A DNA stretch of 64,000 nucleotides from Limnohabitans sp. (GCF_023910625.1 NZ_JAAVVW010000003.1:1612001-1676000); one strand, 5' to 3'. Counted from the stretch's first letter, positions 29,535 through 41,385 are shown. Notes: generated from the sequence alone by a model not told the origin. A program made the numbers and translations.

Positions 29535-30671
29535 TCAGCGGCTCAGGATCAGGTTGTCCCGGTGCACCATTTCGGGCTCGGCGGTGTAGCCCAGCAAGGC
29601 CTCGTAGTCGTGCGAGGGCTTGCGGCACAACAAACGGGCCTCGGCACTGGCGTAATTGGCCAAGCCCCGAGCAATTTCGGCACCCTGCTCATCCCGAATG
29701 GCGATCACATCGCCGCGTGAAAAATCACCCGCGACGCCTGTCATGCCGATGGGCAGCAGGCTTTTGCCTTCGGTCAGCACTTTGTGCGCTGCACCCGCAT
29801 CCACGGTGACCGAGCCGCGCAGCTGCAGGTGGTCAGCCATCCATTGTTTGCGGGCTTGTTGTTTGGCGGTCTGGGCCACCAGCAGGGTGCCCATGTTGTC
29901 GCCCTGGCACAAGCGCAGCAAGGCATCGGGCTCACGTCCCCAGGCGATCACGGTGGATGCGCCAGAACCGGCTGCCCGTTTGGCCGCCAGGATTTTGGTG
30001 ATCATGCCGCCCCGTCCAATGCTCGAACCCGCACCGCCTGCCATGGCTTCCAAGGCCAAATCCCCAGCATGGGCCTCGTGCACGAAGGTGGCCGAGGGGT
30101 CTTTGCGCGGGTCGGCGGTGTACAAGCCTTTTTGGTCGGTCAGGATGATCAGCAAGTCGGCTTCGATCAGGTTGGCCACCAAGGCACCCAAGGTGTCGTT
30201 GTCGCCAAACTTGATCTCATCGTTGACCACCGTGTCGTTTTCGTTGATCACGGGCAACACCTTGTGTTGCAGCAAGGTGAACAAAGTCGAGCGGGCGTTG
30301 AGGTAGCGCTCGCGGTCGGCCAGGTCGGCATGCGTGAGCAAGACCTGGGCGCTGCCCATGCCGTTTTCGCGCAGCTTGGTTTCGTACATTTGCGCCAGAC
30401 CCATCTGGCCCACAGCGGCAGCGGCCTGCAAAGCAGGGACTTCGCTCGGGCGAGTGGTCCAGCCCAGGCGCTTCATGCCTTCAGCAATCGCGCCGCTGGA
30501 GACCATGACCACTTCTTTGCCTTGGCTGCTCAGCAGCGCCATCTGGCGACACCACTCGCCAATCGCGCCCTCGTCCAGACCGCGCCCTTCATTGGTCACC
30601 AGGCTGGAGCCGACTTTGACGACGATGCGGCGCGCATCGCGCAACAGGGTGGAAACGGCGGCAGAAGACAT
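29535..30671 (-). CDS. proB: Glutamate 5-kinase
   Basis: First step of proline synthesis: phosphorylates glutamate. 378 aa with the amino-acid kinase domain ([55 protein letters not shown] in part) and a C-terminal PUA domain from about residue 280 ([25 protein letters not shown]). Lies 57 bases downstream of obgE in the same direction, the usual rplU-rpmA-obgE-proB order. Confidence 0.96.
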   Translation of the reverse strand: MSSAAVSTLLRDARRIVVKVGSSLVTNEGRGLDEGAIGEWCRQMALLSSQGKEVVMVSSGAIAEGMKRLGWTTRPSEVPALQAAAAVGQMGLAQMYETKLRENGMGSAQVLLTHADLADRERYLNARSTLFTLLQHKVLPVINENDTVVNDEIKFGDNDTLGALVANLIEADLLIILTDQKGLYTADPRKDPSATFVHEAHAGDLALEAMAGGAGSSIGRGGMITKILAAKRAAGSGASTVIAWGREPDALLRLCQGDNMGTLLVAQTAKQQARKQWMADHLQLRGSVTVDAGAAHKVLTEGKSLLPIGMTGVAGDFSRGDVIAIRDEQGAEIARGLANYASAEARLLCRKPSHDYEALLGYTAEPEMVHRDNLILSR

Positions 30672-30728
30672 GCTGGGGTTTTACTGGGCGTGAAGAAAAA
30701 AGGACAAATTTAGGCGCACGCCACCGGA

Positions 30729-31883
<1,155 letters not shown>

Positions 31884-31909
31884 TCAAAAGGTCAGCGGGC
31901 CAGAATGCG

Positions 31910-31931
31910 AAAAGCCCCGGCTTGCGGGGCT
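31910..31931 (-). terminator. Terminator-like stem between rpmA and obgE
   Basis: On the minus strand AGCCCC pairs with GGGGCT and TTTT follows. Placed after rpmA, it may reduce read-through from the ribosomal protein genes into obgE. Confidence 0.7.
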
Positions 31932-31956
31932 CCTCTTCGCCATGGACGCAACGGGC

Positions 31957-32217
31957 TTAAACAGCCGGCGTCACGTTGACCATGTGCTTGCTCAGTTCGC
32001 CTTTGGTAGAAAACGACACATGGCCGTCGACCAGGGCAAACAAAGTGTGGTCTTTGCCGATGCCGACATTGTTGCCTGCATGGAACTTGGTACCACGTTG
32101 ACGAACGATGATCGAGCCTGCACTGATCAGTTCACCACCGAAAGCCTTGACGCCGAGCATTTTTGGCTTGGAATCACGTCCGTTGCGCGTAGAGCCGCCG
32201 CCTTTTTTCTGTGCCAT
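31957..32217 (-). CDS. rpmA: 50S ribosomal protein L27
   Basis: 86-aa large-subunit protein whose N-terminus reaches the peptidyl-transferase centre. [24 protein letters not shown] and [19 protein letters not shown] are highly characteristic. It follows rplU by 12 bases. No N-terminal prepeptide is present, unlike in Firmicutes. Confidence 0.98.
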   Translation of the reverse strand: MAQKKGGGSTRNGRDSKPKMLGVKAFGGELISAGSIIVRQRGTKFHAGNNVGIGKDHTLFALVDGHVSFSTKGELSKHMVNVTPAV

Positions 32218-32229
32218 GACCTATTCTCC

Positions 32230-32541
32230 TCAGGCAGCGATCGCGCCGATTTGCAGTTCGGTGAACTGCTGGCGGTGACCCTGACGTTTCTGATAGTGTT
32301 TGCGACGGCGCATCTTGAAAATGTGCACTTTGTCGTGCTTGCCATGAGCCAGCACTGTGACTGTGACTGTTGCGCCGGACACCAGGGGCGTGCCGATCTT
32401 CAGGTCTGCGCCGTTGCCGACTGCGAGAACTTGATCAATCACGATTTCCTGGCCAACGTCCGCAGCAATCTGTTCTACTTTAATTTTTTCGCCAGCGACA
32501 ACACGATACTGTTTGCCACCGGTTTTTATGACCGCGTACAT
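32230..32541 (-). CDS. rplU: 50S ribosomal protein L21
   Basis: 103-aa protein binding 23S r[17 protein letters not shown] at the start and [21 protein letters not shown] near the C-terminus are diagnostic. The frame extends upstream but the ATG at 32541 with AGAGGTC before it is the real start. First gene of rplU-rpmA-obgE-proB. Confidence 0.98.
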   Translation of the reverse strand: MYAVIKTGGKQYRVVAGEKIKVEQIAADVGQEIVIDQVLAVGNGADLKIGTPLVSGATVTVTVLAHGKHDKVHIFKMRRRKHYQKRQGHRQQFTELQIGAIAA

Positions 32542-32594
32542 AAATGACCTCTTTGAATGGAAGTTTCCAAGGGCTAATCCCCAAGGAACCTGAG

Positions 32595-32624
32595 ATTCTA
32601 GCACGGCCACCCATGGCTGAACAA
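32595..32624 (-). promoter_or_regulatory. rplU promoter
   Basis: On the minus strand TTGTTC (32624-32619) and an extended -10 TGC-TAGAAT (hexamer 32600-32595) are 18 bases apart. It gives a leader of about 47 bases to the rplU ATG. Confidence 0.6.
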
Positions 32625-32675
32625 TCTGTCGCTTCCCGAATGCACATGCTTCAGGGGGCCAAGCGCGACGGTCTC

Positions 32676-32681
32676 TATAAT
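32676..32681 (+). promoter_or_regulatory. -10 hexamer for ispB
   Basis: TATAAT on the plus strand, about 72 bases before the proposed ispB start, with no clear -35. If used, transcription begins near 32688, which rules out the longest upstream reading-frame start. Confidence 0.4.
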
Positions 32682-32752
32682 TGCATCTCGCACTGGGTGC
32701 GTTTTGTTCCACCCGCCTCGGCTCCACCGAGCTCCCCTGCCGGATCTTCCAT

Positions 32753-33736
32753 TTGTCTGCCTCAGAAAACAGCACCACAGCCGTTCTAGAACTGGTGGCC
32801 CCAGACATGGCCATGGTCGACCATGTCATTGCCCAGCGCCTCGATTCCGGTGTGCCCTTGGTAGGAGAGGTGGCCCGCTACATCATTTCAGCTGGAGGCA
32901 AGCGCCTTCGCCCGGTCCTGCTGCTGCTCACTTGCGGAGCCTTGGGCTACACCGGTGGCCAGCGCCACAACCTGGCGGCCGTGGTCGAATTCATCCACAC
33001 CGCCACCTTGCTGCACGACGATGTGGTGGACGAGTCCACCCTCAGGCGCGGCAGGGCCACGGCGAATGAACGCTTTGGCAACCCGGCCAGCGTGCTCGTG
33101 GGTGATTTTTTGTACTCGCGCGCCTTTCAGATGATGGTGGGCGCAGACAGCATGAGGGTGATGCAAACCCTGGCCGATGCCACCAACGTGATCGCCGAAG
33201 GCGAGGTGCTGCAACTGATGAACATGCACGATGCCTCTCTTGATGAAGAAGGGTATTTGCGGGTGATCCGCTCCAAAACCGCCAAGCTGTTCGAAGCCAG
33301 CGCTCGCTTGGGGGCCATTTTGGCAGGCAGCTCGGTAGCCATTGAATCTGCCTGCGCCGATTACGGCCAAGCCTTGGGCACAGCCTTTCAGGTGATTGAT
33401 GATGTGCTCGACTACGATGGCAACACCACTGAAATGGGCAAAAACTTGGGCAACGACCTGCGCGAAGGCAAAGCCACACTGCCTCTGATCTTGGCTATGC
33501 AGCGCGGTACGCCCGAACAAAGCCGCACCGTTCACCAGGCCATCGAGACCGGCAGCGTGGATCGTCTGAATGACATCGTGGCCATTGTGCGCGACACAGG
33601 GGCCCTGACTGCGACCCGAACAGCCGCAGCGGCGCAAGCGCAACGCGCCATCGATGCTGCCATGCAACTGCCGAACAACGCCTACCGCGCCTCGATGGTG
33701 GCACTGGCGTCTCAACTGCTTGAGCGACGAACCTGA
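32753..33736 (+). CDS. ispB: Octaprenyl diphosphate synthase IspB
   Basis: Makes the C40 polyprenyl diphosphate that becomes the ubiquinone side chain; about 327 aa. The first aspartate-rich motif is [10 protein letters not shown], the second [22 protein letters not shown] is also typical. Homologues start shortly before [17 protein letters not shown]; no ATG is available there, so TTG at 32753 is the likely start. Divergent from the ribosomal protein genes. Confidence 0.93.
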   Translation: MSASENSTTAVLELVAPDMAMVDHVIAQRLDSGVPLVGEVARYIISAGGKRLRPVLLLLTCGALGYTGGQRHNLAAVVEFIHTATLLHDDVVDESTLRRGRATANERFGNPASVLVGDFLYSRAFQMMVGADSMRVMQTLADATNVIAEGEVLQLMNMHDASLDEEGYLRVIRSKTAKLFEASARLGAILAGSSVAIESACADYGQALGTAFQVIDDVLDYDGNTTEMGKNLGNDLREGKATLPLILAMQRGTPEQSRTVHQAIETGSVDRLNDIVAIVRDTGALTATRTAAAAQAQRAIDAAMQLPNNAYRASMVALASQLLERRT

Positions 33737-33861
33737 GCGTTAACAGATTTTGGCGTTGCAACTCGCATGAGGGTACGCCCTCTCGTCGAATGGGTTTGAT
33801 TTACAAATGCGGAGCAAAAAGCGATGATGCAAACAGCAAATACTCGCACCAAAGGCCTCGC

Positions 33862-35079
33862 ATGCCCGCCACAGGACCCACCCAAATTCACACATCCCCT
33901 ATCGATGATGCGCCGGTGGTCACCTGCGTGCAGCAACTGCTCGAGCAAGCCGTGGCCCTGAAAGCTTCGGATCTGCACTTCGAACCGTACGAACACCATT
34001 ACCGGGTTCGCATGCGAATTGATGGCGAGCTGCGCGAAGTCGCTTCTCCGCACATGGCACTGAAGGACCGCTTGGCGTCCCGCATCAAGGTGATGTCGCG
34101 CCTGGATATTGCCGAAAAGCGCCTGCCCCAAGATGGGAGAATGAAACTGCTTTTGGCCGAGGGCAGGGAGCTTGACCTGCGCGTCAGCACATTGCCCACC
34201 TTGTTTGGTGAAAAGCTCGTGATCCGCGTTCTTGACTCTGCACAAGTCCAACTGGACTTGACCAATCTGGGCTATGAACCCGATGATCTGGCCCAGTTGC
34301 TGAAGGCGATCCATGCCCCCCACGGGCTGGTTTTGGTGACCGGTCCCACCGGATCAGGCAAAACACAATCGCTCTATGCCTGCCTGAACTTGCTCAACAC
34401 CGCCGAAGTGAATATTGCCACGGTGGAGGACCCCTGTGAAATCCAGCTCACAGGCATCAACCAGGTCAATGTCCAGGACAAGCCCGGCTTGAATTTTGCA
34501 GTGGCCTTGCGCGCATTTTTGCGACAGGATCCAGATATTTTGATGGTGGGAGAAGTCCGTGACCTGGAGACCGCCAACATCGCCATCCAGGCCGCGCAAA
34601 CTGGCCACCTGGTGCTGTCCACCTTACACACCAACGACGCACCATCCACCTTGGTCCGCTTGCGCAACATGGGCACGGCCCCCTACAACATCGCCGCCAG
34701 TGTGAGCCTGATCACGGCACAACGCCTGGTGCGCTGCCTTTGCCCCTCGTGCAAGAAAAGCACCACGCTACAGCCAGAAATTTTGCTTCGATCTGGTTGG
34801 CCACAAGCCATGTGTCCAGCAGATCTTGTGCCTGTTTTCGAGCCTGTAGGATGCCCAAAATGCCATAAAGGCTTCAACGGTCGGACTGGCATCTTTCAGG
34901 TCATGCCGGTCAGTACCGAGATGCAGCAGTTGGTCCTGCAAGAGGCAGGCATTCAGGAAATGGATCGCCAAGCCCGCCGGGAAGGCGTCAGCAGCTTGCG
35001 GATTGCGGGTTTGCGCAAAGTACTGCAAGGCATCACCTCACTGGACGAGGTGCTTGCCGCCACACGGGATGGGACATGA
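33862..35079 (+). CDS. pilB: Type IV pilus assembly ATPase PilB/GspE family (short form)
   Basis: Hexameric cytoplasmic motor for pilus extension or type II secretion. Walker A is GPTGSGKT, Walker B DILMVGEVRD, with a conserved His box THLV-like LSTLHTNDA and a tetracysteine zinc site CLCPSCK...GCPKCHKGF. At about 405 aa it lacks the N-terminal MshEN domain of usual PilB (about 570 aa) and starts directly at the N2 domain (LKASDLHFEPYEHHYRVRMRIDG, first part). ATG 33862 has AAAGG six bases before it; an earlier ATG at 33790 would add 24 unconserved residues. Overlaps pilC by four bases. Confidence 0.9.
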   Translation: MPATGPTQIHTSPIDDAPVVTCVQQLLEQAVALKASDLHFEPYEHHYRVRMRIDGELREVASPHMALKDRLASRIKVMSRLDIAEKRLPQDGRMKLLLAEGRELDLRVSTLPTLFGEKLVIRVLDSAQVQLDLTNLGYEPDDLAQLLKAIHAPHGLVLVTGPTGSGKTQSLYACLNLLNTAEVNIATVEDPCEIQLTGINQVNVQDKPGLNFAVALRAFLRQDPDILMVGEVRDLETANIAIQAAQTGHLVLSTLHTNDAPSTLVRLRNMGTAPYNIAASVSLITAQRLVRCLCPSCKKSTTLQPEILLRSGWPQAMCPADLVPVFEPVGCPKCHKGFNGRTGIFQVMPVSTEMQQLVLQEAGIQEMDRQARREGVSSLRIAGLRKVLQGITSLDEVLAATRDGT

Positions 35080-36290
35080 AAGCCCCAGCTTCAGAGCGGT
35101 CCCAACCGACCTTTCGTTGGTCTGGTTTTGACGTTCGTGGACGCCGCCACAACGGCACCATACAGGCACAACATGCCGACCTGGCCCGTGCTCTCGTGCG
35201 GCAGCAGGGATTTCAAAAAGTGCAGGTTCAACGCCTGTGGTGGTCGACACCCGAGAAAATCAAGAGCAAAGACCTTGCAACCATGACTCGGCAGTGGGCA
35301 GCCATGCTGAAAGCCGGTGTCCCAGTGGTCCAGGCGCTGGGCATGTTGTGCCGAAGCATGACCAGCAAAACATTGGTGGCTGTCATGCAAACCGTTCTCA
35401 GCGATGTCGAATCCGGTGTCGCGCTGCATGATGCCTTGGCCAGGCACCCTCGTCATTTCAGCGGTCTGTACGTGCACATGGTGCAAGCGGGTGAATCGGC
35501 TGGAATTTTGGACGCCATGATGGAACGCTTATCGCAGACGCTCGAAAAAAACGAGGCTTTACGCGCCAAAATCCGCTCTGCGCTGATGTATCCCACCACA
35601 GTCATGTTGGTGGCCTTGGCGATTCTGGTTCTGATTTTGGTGTGGGTAGTGCCTGTCTTTGAGGATGTTTTTTTGTCCATGGGTGCCAAACTACCACTGT
35701 CTACCCAAATAGTGGTGAGTATCAGCGACACTCTGACCCATCTCTGGCCAGCGGCCTTGCCCCTGCTGTTGCTGATCATCTGGGCCATCAAACACGAGGG
35801 ACCGCGCGCCGATCAATTACGTCTTTGGGCTGCAGGGTGGTTCTTGCTCTGGCCGGTATTGGGGCCTATGTTGACCACTGCGGTTGTAGCACGCTGGTCA
35901 CAAACCCTCTCGGCCTTGTTGTCCGCAGGCGTTCCCATCTCGGAGGCTCTGGGACCTACCGCGCAAGCATGTGATCATCCAGTGTTCGAGGAAACCACCT
36001 GGCAACTGCACCGCCGAGTGGTCCAGGGCAGCAGTTTGAGCGAAGCGATGCAACAAACCGGGCAGTTTCCGGCGATGATCGTTCAGTTGTGTACAACGGG
36101 CGAGGAAACCGGGGCCTTGGACAGCTTGCTGGGCAGAGCAGGCGGGCTGATGGCGACCGAGCTCGATGATCAAGTCAGAGGGCTGACCAGTTTGCTTGAG
36201 CCGATGATCATTGTGGTCTTGGGTGGCTTTATTGGGGCCATCCTGGTGGCCATGTACCTGCCTATATTCAATTTGGGACAAGTTTTCTGA
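35076..36290 (+). CDS. pilC: Type IV pilus inner-membrane platform protein PilC (GspF family)
   Basis: 404-aa membrane protein on which pilins are assembled. It shows the duplicated GspF domain: first copy MTRQWAAMLKAGVPVVQALG, second copy VVARWSQTLSALLSAGVPISEALG, each followed by transmembrane segments (VMLVALAILVLILVWVVPVF and, at the end, MIIVVLGGFIGAILVAMYLP). Translationally coupled to pilB (ATGA overlap). Confidence 0.93.
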   Translation: MKAPASERSQPTFRWSGFDVRGRRHNGTIQAQHADLARALVRQQGFQKVQVQRLWWSTPEKIKSKDLATMTRQWAAMLKAGVPVVQALGMLCRSMTSKTLVAVMQTVLSDVESGVALHDALARHPRHFSGLYVHMVQAGESAGILDAMMERLSQTLEKNEALRAKIRSALMYPTTVMLVALAILVLILVWVVPVFEDVFLSMGAKLPLSTQIVVSISDTLTHLWPAALPLLLLIIWAIKHEGPRADQLRLWAAGWFLLWPVLGPMLTTAVVARWSQTLSALLSAGVPISEALGPTAQACDHPVFEETTWQLHRRVVQGSSLSEAMQQTGQFPAMIVQLCTTGEETGALDSLLGRAGGLMATELDDQVRGLTSLLEPMIIVVLGGFIGAILVAMYLPIFNLGQVF

Positions 36291-36291
36291 G

Positions 36292-37110
36292 ATGAGCAAC
36301 AGCGTTTTGACCTTCGGATGGGCAGGCTTGCTGGGTCTGATGATCGGCAGCTTCCTGAATGTGGTGATCTACCGCTTGCCCTTGATGATGCAAGCACAGT
36401 GGGACGCGGCCAACCACGAAGCGAGCGCACGCAAGTGGTCCTTCAACCTGGCCGTGCCACGTTCACATTGTCCTCAATGCCAACATCCTTTGGGGTGGCG
36501 AGAGAACATACCTGTGCTCAGCTTCATGGCCCTGCGCGGGCAATGTGCGCACTGTCGAGCCCCGATTCCGTGGCGATACCCGGTCGTTGAATTGATCACG
36601 GCTGGGCTTTTCATGGCTGTGGTGTCGCGGTATGGCTGGAGTATCCAGGCAATGGCTTGGGCTGGTTTTGCTGCGGCCTTGGTGACCCTGGCCGCCATCG
36701 ATGCCGCCACACACCTGCTCCCCGATGCCATCACCCAGCCCCTGGTCTGGTCTGGCCTGCTGGCTGCACACCTGGGCTTGTCAGACCTCGGTTTGGGCGA
36801 TGCACTGTGGGGAGCCGTGGCGGGCTATCTTTTTCTTTGGTGGGTATATTGGTTGTTCAAAGGCGTCACCGGTAAAGACGGCATGGGACAGGGCGACTTC
36901 AAACTCTTGGCCGCTCTCGGGGCCTGGTTGGGCTGGCCCGCTTTGCTGTCGCTCGTGCTGATCGCTTCCTTGACCGGCGTCCTGGGCGGCCTGGCCTTGA
37001 AGCTGCGCGGACAATTGTCAGACAATGGCGAACTGGCCTTTGGGCCCTACCTTGTCTTCGCAGGTTTGTGGGTCATGAACTTTGGCCCCCTACCCTGGTT
37101 CTGGATCTGA
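36292..37110 (+). CDS. pilD: Prepilin peptidase PilD
   Basis: Bifunctional prepilin peptidase and N-methyltransferase; 272 aa, about seven hydrophobic helices. The cytoplasmic loop has the CxxC pairs HCPQCQHPLGW and CAHCRAPIPWRYP. Catalytic aspartates are in AAIDAATHLLPDAIT and in the GxGD motif MGQGDFKLLAALG. One base separates it from the pilC stop. No pilin gene lies in this cluster. Confidence 0.94.
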   Translation: MSNSVLTFGWAGLLGLMIGSFLNVVIYRLPLMMQAQWDAANHEASARKWSFNLAVPRSHCPQCQHPLGWRENIPVLSFMALRGQCAHCRAPIPWRYPVVELITAGLFMAVVSRYGWSIQAMAWAGFAAALVTLAAIDAATHLLPDAITQPLVWSGLLAAHLGLSDLGLGDALWGAVAGYLFLWWVYWLFKGVTGKDGMGQGDFKLLAALGAWLGWPALLSLVLIASLTGVLGGLALKLRGQLSDNGELAFGPYLVFAGLWVMNFGPLPWFWI

Positions 37111-37116
37111 ACAGAC

Positions 37117-37731
37117 ATGCCTCTACGCACTTGGCGCCTCGGTTTAACTGGAGGTATTGGCTGCGGCAAAAGCACAGTGGCCAGCATGCTGGCCGCACGT
37201 GGTGCCGCCGTGATCGATGCCGACGCGATTTCGCGCAGCCTGACCGCGGCTGGTGGCCGGGCGATCACCCCGATTGCCCAGGCATTCGGGCCACAGGTGA
37301 TCGATGCCCAAGGCGCGATGGACCGACAAGCCATGCGCCAGCGGGTGTTCCGAAATGCGGCAGCCAAAAAGCAACTCGAAGCCATCATCCACCCTTTGGT
37401 CAGCCAGATCACGGCAGAGCAGGCACACGCTGCGGTGCAAAGCGGCCGTCAGGTGCTGGTGTTCGATGTGCCCCTGCTGGTTGAGTCGGGCCATCGCTGG
37501 CGCCAACAGGTCGACCGGGTGCTCGTGGTGGACTGCGATACCGATACACAAAAACAAAGGGTAATGGTCCGCAGTGGACTGACAGCGGAAGAAATTGACC
37601 GCATTGTGGGGCTGCAAGCCTCGCGCGCGCAGCGCTTGGCCTGCTCCGATGTGGTGATCTACAACCAAGGCCTGAGTTTGGCCAAATTAGACGCCCATGT
37701 GGCCCAGGTGGCTGCTGACTTCGGGCTATGA
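37117..37731 (+). CDS. coaE: Dephospho-CoA kinase
   Basis: Last step of coenzyme A synthesis; 204 aa. P-loop GLTGGIGCGKSTVASML followed by VIDADAISRSLTAAGG, then VFDVPLLVESG and VDCDTDTQKQRVMVRSG. Six bases after pilD, as in most proteobacterial pilBCD-coaE clusters. Confidence 0.96.
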   Translation: MPLRTWRLGLTGGIGCGKSTVASMLAARGAAVIDADAISRSLTAAGGRAITPIAQAFGPQVIDAQGAMDRQAMRQRVFRNAAAKKQLEAIIHPLVSQITAEQAHAAVQSGRQVLVFDVPLLVESGHRWRQQVDRVLVVDCDTDTQKQRVMVRSGLTAEEIDRIVGLQASRAQRLACSDVVIYNQGLSLAKLDAHVAQVAADFGL

Positions 37732-37753
37732 TGGCAGGACTGGAAGACGCTGT

Positions 37754-38509
37754 GTGATTCTTTACGAATACCCTTTTAACGAACGCATTCGCACATACCT
37801 GCGGTTGCAACACCTCTTCAACCGCCTGGGTCAATTGATGGCTCGCACAGACGCGGTTGACCACCACTTTGCCCTGACCACTGTGTTCGAGATCGTCGAA
37901 GTGGCCTCACGCTCCGAGCTCAAATCCGATCTCCTGAAAGACCTGGAACGCCTTCGACAAATCTACAACGGATACCTTGGCAACCCTGCCATCTCCGAGC
38001 GAGCCCTCGACGACGTGATAACCCAGCTCGATGATCACTTTGAGGCTCTCAATCAGGTCTCTGGCAAGATCGGCCAAAGCCTGAGCGACAACGATTTCCT
38101 GATGGCCTTGCGCAGTCGGGCCGTGATTCCGGCCGGCGCCTGTGAATTTGACTTGCCCGCATACCACGCTTGGCAACACCAAGCAGCAGCCAGCCGAAAG
38201 CAAGACCTGGTGCAATGGGTGGAGCCTTTTGGACCCTTGGCACAGGCCTTGAAATTGCTGCTGCAAATTCTGCGCGAATCGGGCAACAGCCAAAAGGTCA
38301 TGGCCACAGCAGGGCAATTGCAGCAAAACCTGTCCCAAGGCCGCAGCTATCAGCTACTGCGCCTGAAGATCGACGACACACTGGGCATCACCCCCGAGAT
38401 CGGCTGTAACCGCTTCCTGTTGGTGATCCACATGATGCGCCAGCAAAGAAACGGGAAATTGGTCCCCACCACCGATGACGTGCCCTTCGAGATCACTTTG
38501 TGCACATGA
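37754..38509 (+). CDS. zapD: Cell division protein ZapD
   Basis: FtsZ-binding protein that bundles protofilaments at mid-cell; 251 aa. [22 protein letters not shown] is the family N-terminus and includes the start: a GTG at 37754 preceded by GGAAG. The late block [10 protein letters not shown] and [12 protein letters not shown] are also typical. It overlaps yacG by four bases. coaE-zapD-yacG is a conserved trio. Confidence 0.94.
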   Translation: MILYEYPFNERIRTYLRLQHLFNRLGQLMARTDAVDHHFALTTVFEIVEVASRSELKSDLLKDLERLRQIYNGYLGNPAISERALDDVITQLDDHFEALNQVSGKIGQSLSDNDFLMALRSRAVIPAGACEFDLPAYHAWQHQAAASRKQDLVQWVEPFGPLAQALKLLLQILRESGNSQKVMATAGQLQQNLSQGRSYQLLRLKIDDTLGITPEIGCNRFLLVIHMMRQQRNGKLVPTTDDVPFEITLCT

Positions 38510-38724
38510 GCGAAGCAAATCAAGCCCAACAAGATTTCGCACCCCGCAAGGTGCGCTGCCCTGCCTGCTCGGGCTTAAGCCTATACAGCCCTGCCAACCC
38601 CTACCGCCCGTTTTGCAGCGCGCGTTGCAAAGGTGTTGATCTGGGGGCCTGGGCCAGCGAAGCATTCAAACTGCCCGACGACAGCCCGCTGGACGAAGCA
38701 TTTGGCGAGCCACGTCAGCAATAA
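38506..38724 (+). CDS. yacG: DNA gyrase inhibitor / zinc-binding protein YacG
   Basis: 72-aa zinc protein that can bind GyrB and block gyrase. Zinc ligands are in VRCPACSG and [17 protein letters not shown], the CxxC...CxxxC pattern of the family. The start codon sits in the zapD stop (ATGA). Confidence 0.94.
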   Translation: MSEANQAQQDFAPRKVRCPACSGLSLYSPANPYRPFCSARCKGVDLGAWASEAFKLPDDSPLDEAFGEPRQQ

Positions 38725-38744
38725 ACCTGTCACGCGGGCCTGCA

Positions 38745-39227
38745 TTATGCGTACGTGGGCCCACTGAAGCTGCGCTCATCAGCCAGCCACCCCAGTACCG
38801 GCACCGTACCCGGCAGCACAGGCACCACTGCCACCGGCAGCGTCTGCCAGGCATGCGATTGGGCTTCGCGCATTTGCAACTCACCCTGCCACGCCCACAC
38901 CTTGCAAAAGTGCAAGCGCACCAGGGCGTGGGGGTAGTCGACCATCTGGGTTTTCCAAACTTGCGCTGGCCCGATCGTGATGCCCAGCTCTTCTTGCAAC
39001 TCGCGACGCAAAGCTTGCTCAACCGACTCGCCCGCTTCCAGTTTGCCGCCAGGGAACTCCCAATAGCCTGCGTACACCTTGCCTTCGGGGCGCGAGGTCA
39101 GCAAAAACTGGCCATCGGCTTGGAGCAAAACACCCACGGCCACATCGACGACGGCGCGCTCGGCCTGGCCCTTTGCCAGGTCTTGCCGTACACGCTCACC
39201 GTCTGCGACCAGCAGGCCTGTGCTCAT
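38745..39227 (-). CDS. Nudix hydrolase, MutT-like (8-oxo-dGTP diphosphatase type)
   Basis: 160-aa cytoplasmic sanitising hydrolase. MutT-type order: VAVGVLLQADGQFLLTSRPEGKVYAGYWEFPGGKLEAGE in part, with Nudix box GGKLEAGESVEQALRRELQEELG. The thiamine-phosphate-synthase domain often fused in gammaproteobacterial relatives is absent. ATG 39227 overlaps the end of the DUF815 gene by four bases. Confidence 0.88.
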   Translation of the reverse strand: MSTGLLVADGERVRQDLAKGQAERAVVDVAVGVLLQADGQFLLTSRPEGKVYAGYWEFPGGKLEAGESVEQALRRELQEELGITIGPAQVWKTQMVDYPHALVRLHFCKVWAWQGELQMREAQSHAWQTLPVAVVPVLPGTVPVLGWLADERSFSGPTYA

Positions 39228-40114
39228 GCGCGATCCGATTGGCGACCCATCATGTCGCGGGCAAATTGGTATGCCACACGGCCACTGCGCGAACCGCGTT
39301 CCAAAGCCCAGAGCAACGCATCGGGGCGAGCGGCCTCGATTTGCGCGGGTGTGGCTCCCAGGGCGCTGAGCCATTGGCCTGCGATGGTCAGGTACTCGTC
39401 CTGTGAGAAAGGGTAGAAACTGATCCACAGGCCAAAGCGCTCGGACAGGGAAATTTTCTCTTCCACGCCTTCACCCGGGTGCACTTCGCCGTCGTCGGTG
39501 TGCTTGTAGGTGAGGTTCTCGCTCATGTACTCGGGCAAGAGGTGGCGGCGGTTGCTGGTCGCGTACACCAGCACGTTGGGGGTCGAGGCAGCCACAGTGC
39601 CGTCCAAAATGGACTTGAGCGCCTTGTAGCCCGGCTCACCGTCTTCAAAGCTCAGGTCGTCGCAGTACACAATGAACTTTTCATCCCGCCCGGATACCAC
39701 CTCGATGATGTCGGGCAAATCGGTCAGGTCTTGCTTGTCCACCTCGATCAGGCGCAAGCCTTGCGGTGCATAGGTGTTCAGGCACGCCTTGATGAGCGAG
39801 GATTTGCCGGTGCCGCGTGCGCCCGTGAGCAGCACATTGTTGGCCGGATGGCCATGCACAAACTGCTCGGTGTTGCGTTGCAGCTTTTCTTTTTGGTCGT
39901 CGATTTCCTTGAGGTCATCGAGCGTCATGGCCGCCACATGGCGCACCGGCTCCATCACGCCATGGCCTGAAGAACGCTTGCGGTAGCGCCAGGCAATGGC
40001 TTGCGTCCAGTCGGGGGCCGACAGGGGTTGGGGCAAGACCGACTCGATGCGGTCCACCAACTGGCTGACTTTGGCCAGCAGTTGGTCCAGAGCTGAAGAA
40101 GCAGGAGAATTCAT
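39224..40114 (-). CDS. DUF815 family AAA+ ATPase
   Basis: 296-aa cytoplasmic ATPase of unknown role. The P-loop is [13 protein letters not shown], Walker B-like [14 protein letters not shown], sensor [16 protein letters not shown]; these are DUF815 signatures. The N-terminal 80 residues are a helical extension ([18 protein letters not shown]). It begins inside the argJ stop and ends in the Nudix start, so argJ, this gene and the Nudix gene are translationally coupled. Confidence 0.9.
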   Translation of the reverse strand: MNSPASSALDQLLAKVSQLVDRIESVLPQPLSAPDWTQAIAWRYRKRSSGHGVMEPVRHVAAMTLDDLKEIDDQKEKLQRNTEQFVHGHPANNVLLTGARGTGKSSLIKACLNTYAPQGLRLIEVDKQDLTDLPDIIEVVSGRDEKFIVYCDDLSFEDGEPGYKALKSILDGTVAASTPNVLVYATSNRRHLLPEYMSENLTYKHTDDGEVHPGEGVEEKISLSERFGLWISFYPFSQDEYLTIAGQWLSALGATPAQIEAARPDALLWALERGSRSGRVAYQFARDMMGRQSDRA

Positions 40115-41340
40115 GAACGGTAATCCGCGTTGATGGTGACGTAATCGTGGCTCAGGTCGCAGGTCCAGACGGTGTCGCTGGCGGCGCCGCGGCCCAGGCC
40201 AACGCGCACGGTGATCTCGCTGCCCTTCATCACACGCTGACCGTCTTCTTCGCGGTACTCGGCGCGGCGTCCGCCTTGCGAGACCACATGCACGTCGTCC
40301 AGGTGGAGCTCGATCAGGCCTTGGTCCAAATCCTCGATGCCCGCATAACCCACGGCGGCCAGGATGCGGCCCAGGTTGGGGTCGCTGGCAAAAAAAGCGG
40401 TTTTGACCAAGGGCGAATGCGCGATCGCATAAGCCACCTGGCGGCACTCTTGGCCCGTGCGGCCGCCTTCGACCTGCACGGTGATGAACTTGGTGGCGCC
40501 CTCGCCATCGCGCACGATGGCGTGGGCCAGCTGGCGGGCCACTTGCATCAGGCCCTCAAGCAAGGCCTGACCATCGGCGCTGTCCAGCGAGGTGATGGGG
40601 GCATGCGCCGCCTTGTGCGTGGCGATCAACATGAAGGAATCGTTGGTCGAGGTGTCGCCGTCGATGGTGATGCGGTTGAACGAACCATCGGCCAGTTGCT
40701 TGGCCAATGCGGGCAGCAATGCGGGGTCAATGCAGGCATCGGTGGCCACAAAACCCAGCATGGTGGCCATGTTAGGGCGGATCATGCCCGCACCTTTGCT
40801 GATGCCGGTGATGCTGACGGTTTTGCCACCCACATGCACCTGGACACTGGCCGCTTTGGGCACGGTGTCGGTGGTCATGATGCCTTCTGCGGCCTTGGCC
40901 CAGTGAGCGGCTTGCGCGTCTGCCAGTGCAGCAGGCAGGCCCGCCACGATGCGGCCCACTGGCAGCGGCTCCATGATCACGCCGGTCGAAAAAGGCAGCA
41001 CTTGCGCGGACGTGCAGTGCAGCAAACCGGCCAAGGCTTCACAGGTCTGGCGGGCATGGGCCAAGCCCGGCGCACCCGTGCCGGCATTGGCATTGCCGGT
41101 GTTGACGACCAAGGCGCGCACCGCGCTGCCAACGGCCAAGTGCTCGCGGCAAACCTGCACAGGGGCGGCGCAAAAACGGTTGCGGGTGAACACGCCTGCC
41201 ACATTGGCGCCCTCGTCCAGCAAAAACACGGTGAGGTCTTTGCGGTTGGCTTTGCGTACGCCTGCTTCGGCGATGCCGATGCGCACGCCCGCGATGGGCT
41301 GGAGTTGGGCGGGGTCCAGAGGGGGCAAATTCACGGGCAT
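40111..41340 (-). CDS. argJ: Bifunctional ornithine acetyltransferase/N-acetylglutamate synthase ArgJ
   Basis: Recycles the acetyl group in arginine synthesis; 409 aa, self-cleaving into two chains. The autoproteolysis site is in [15 protein letters not shown] (cleavage before the Thr of ATMLGF). [15 protein letters not shown] and the C-terminal [17 protein letters not shown] [14 protein letters not shown] are typical. ATG 41340 is favoured over the ATG two codons upstream because AAGGA lies at better spacing. Confidence 0.95.
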   Translation of the reverse strand: MPVNLPPLDPAQLQPIAGVRIGIAEAGVRKANRKDLTVFLLDEGANVAGVFTRNRFCAAPVQVCREHLAVGSAVRALVVNTGNANAGTGAPGLAHARQTCEALAGLLHCTSAQVLPFSTGVIMEPLPVGRIVAGLPAALADAQAAHWAKAAEGIMTTDTVPKAASVQVHVGGKTVSITGISKGAGMIRPNMATMLGFVATDACIDPALLPALAKQLADGSFNRITIDGDTSTNDSFMLIATHKAAHAPITSLDSADGQALLEGLMQVARQLAHAIVRDGEGATKFITVQVEGGRTGQECRQVAYAIAHSPLVKTAFFASDPNLGRILAAVGYAGIEDLDQGLIELHLDDVHVVSQGGRRAEYREEDGQRVMKGSEITVRVGLGRGAASDTVWTCDLSHDYVTINADYRS

Positions 41341-41385
41341 AAACATCCTTCAGGAAAACAATCGGTAGTCAGACGGCACAAGGAC

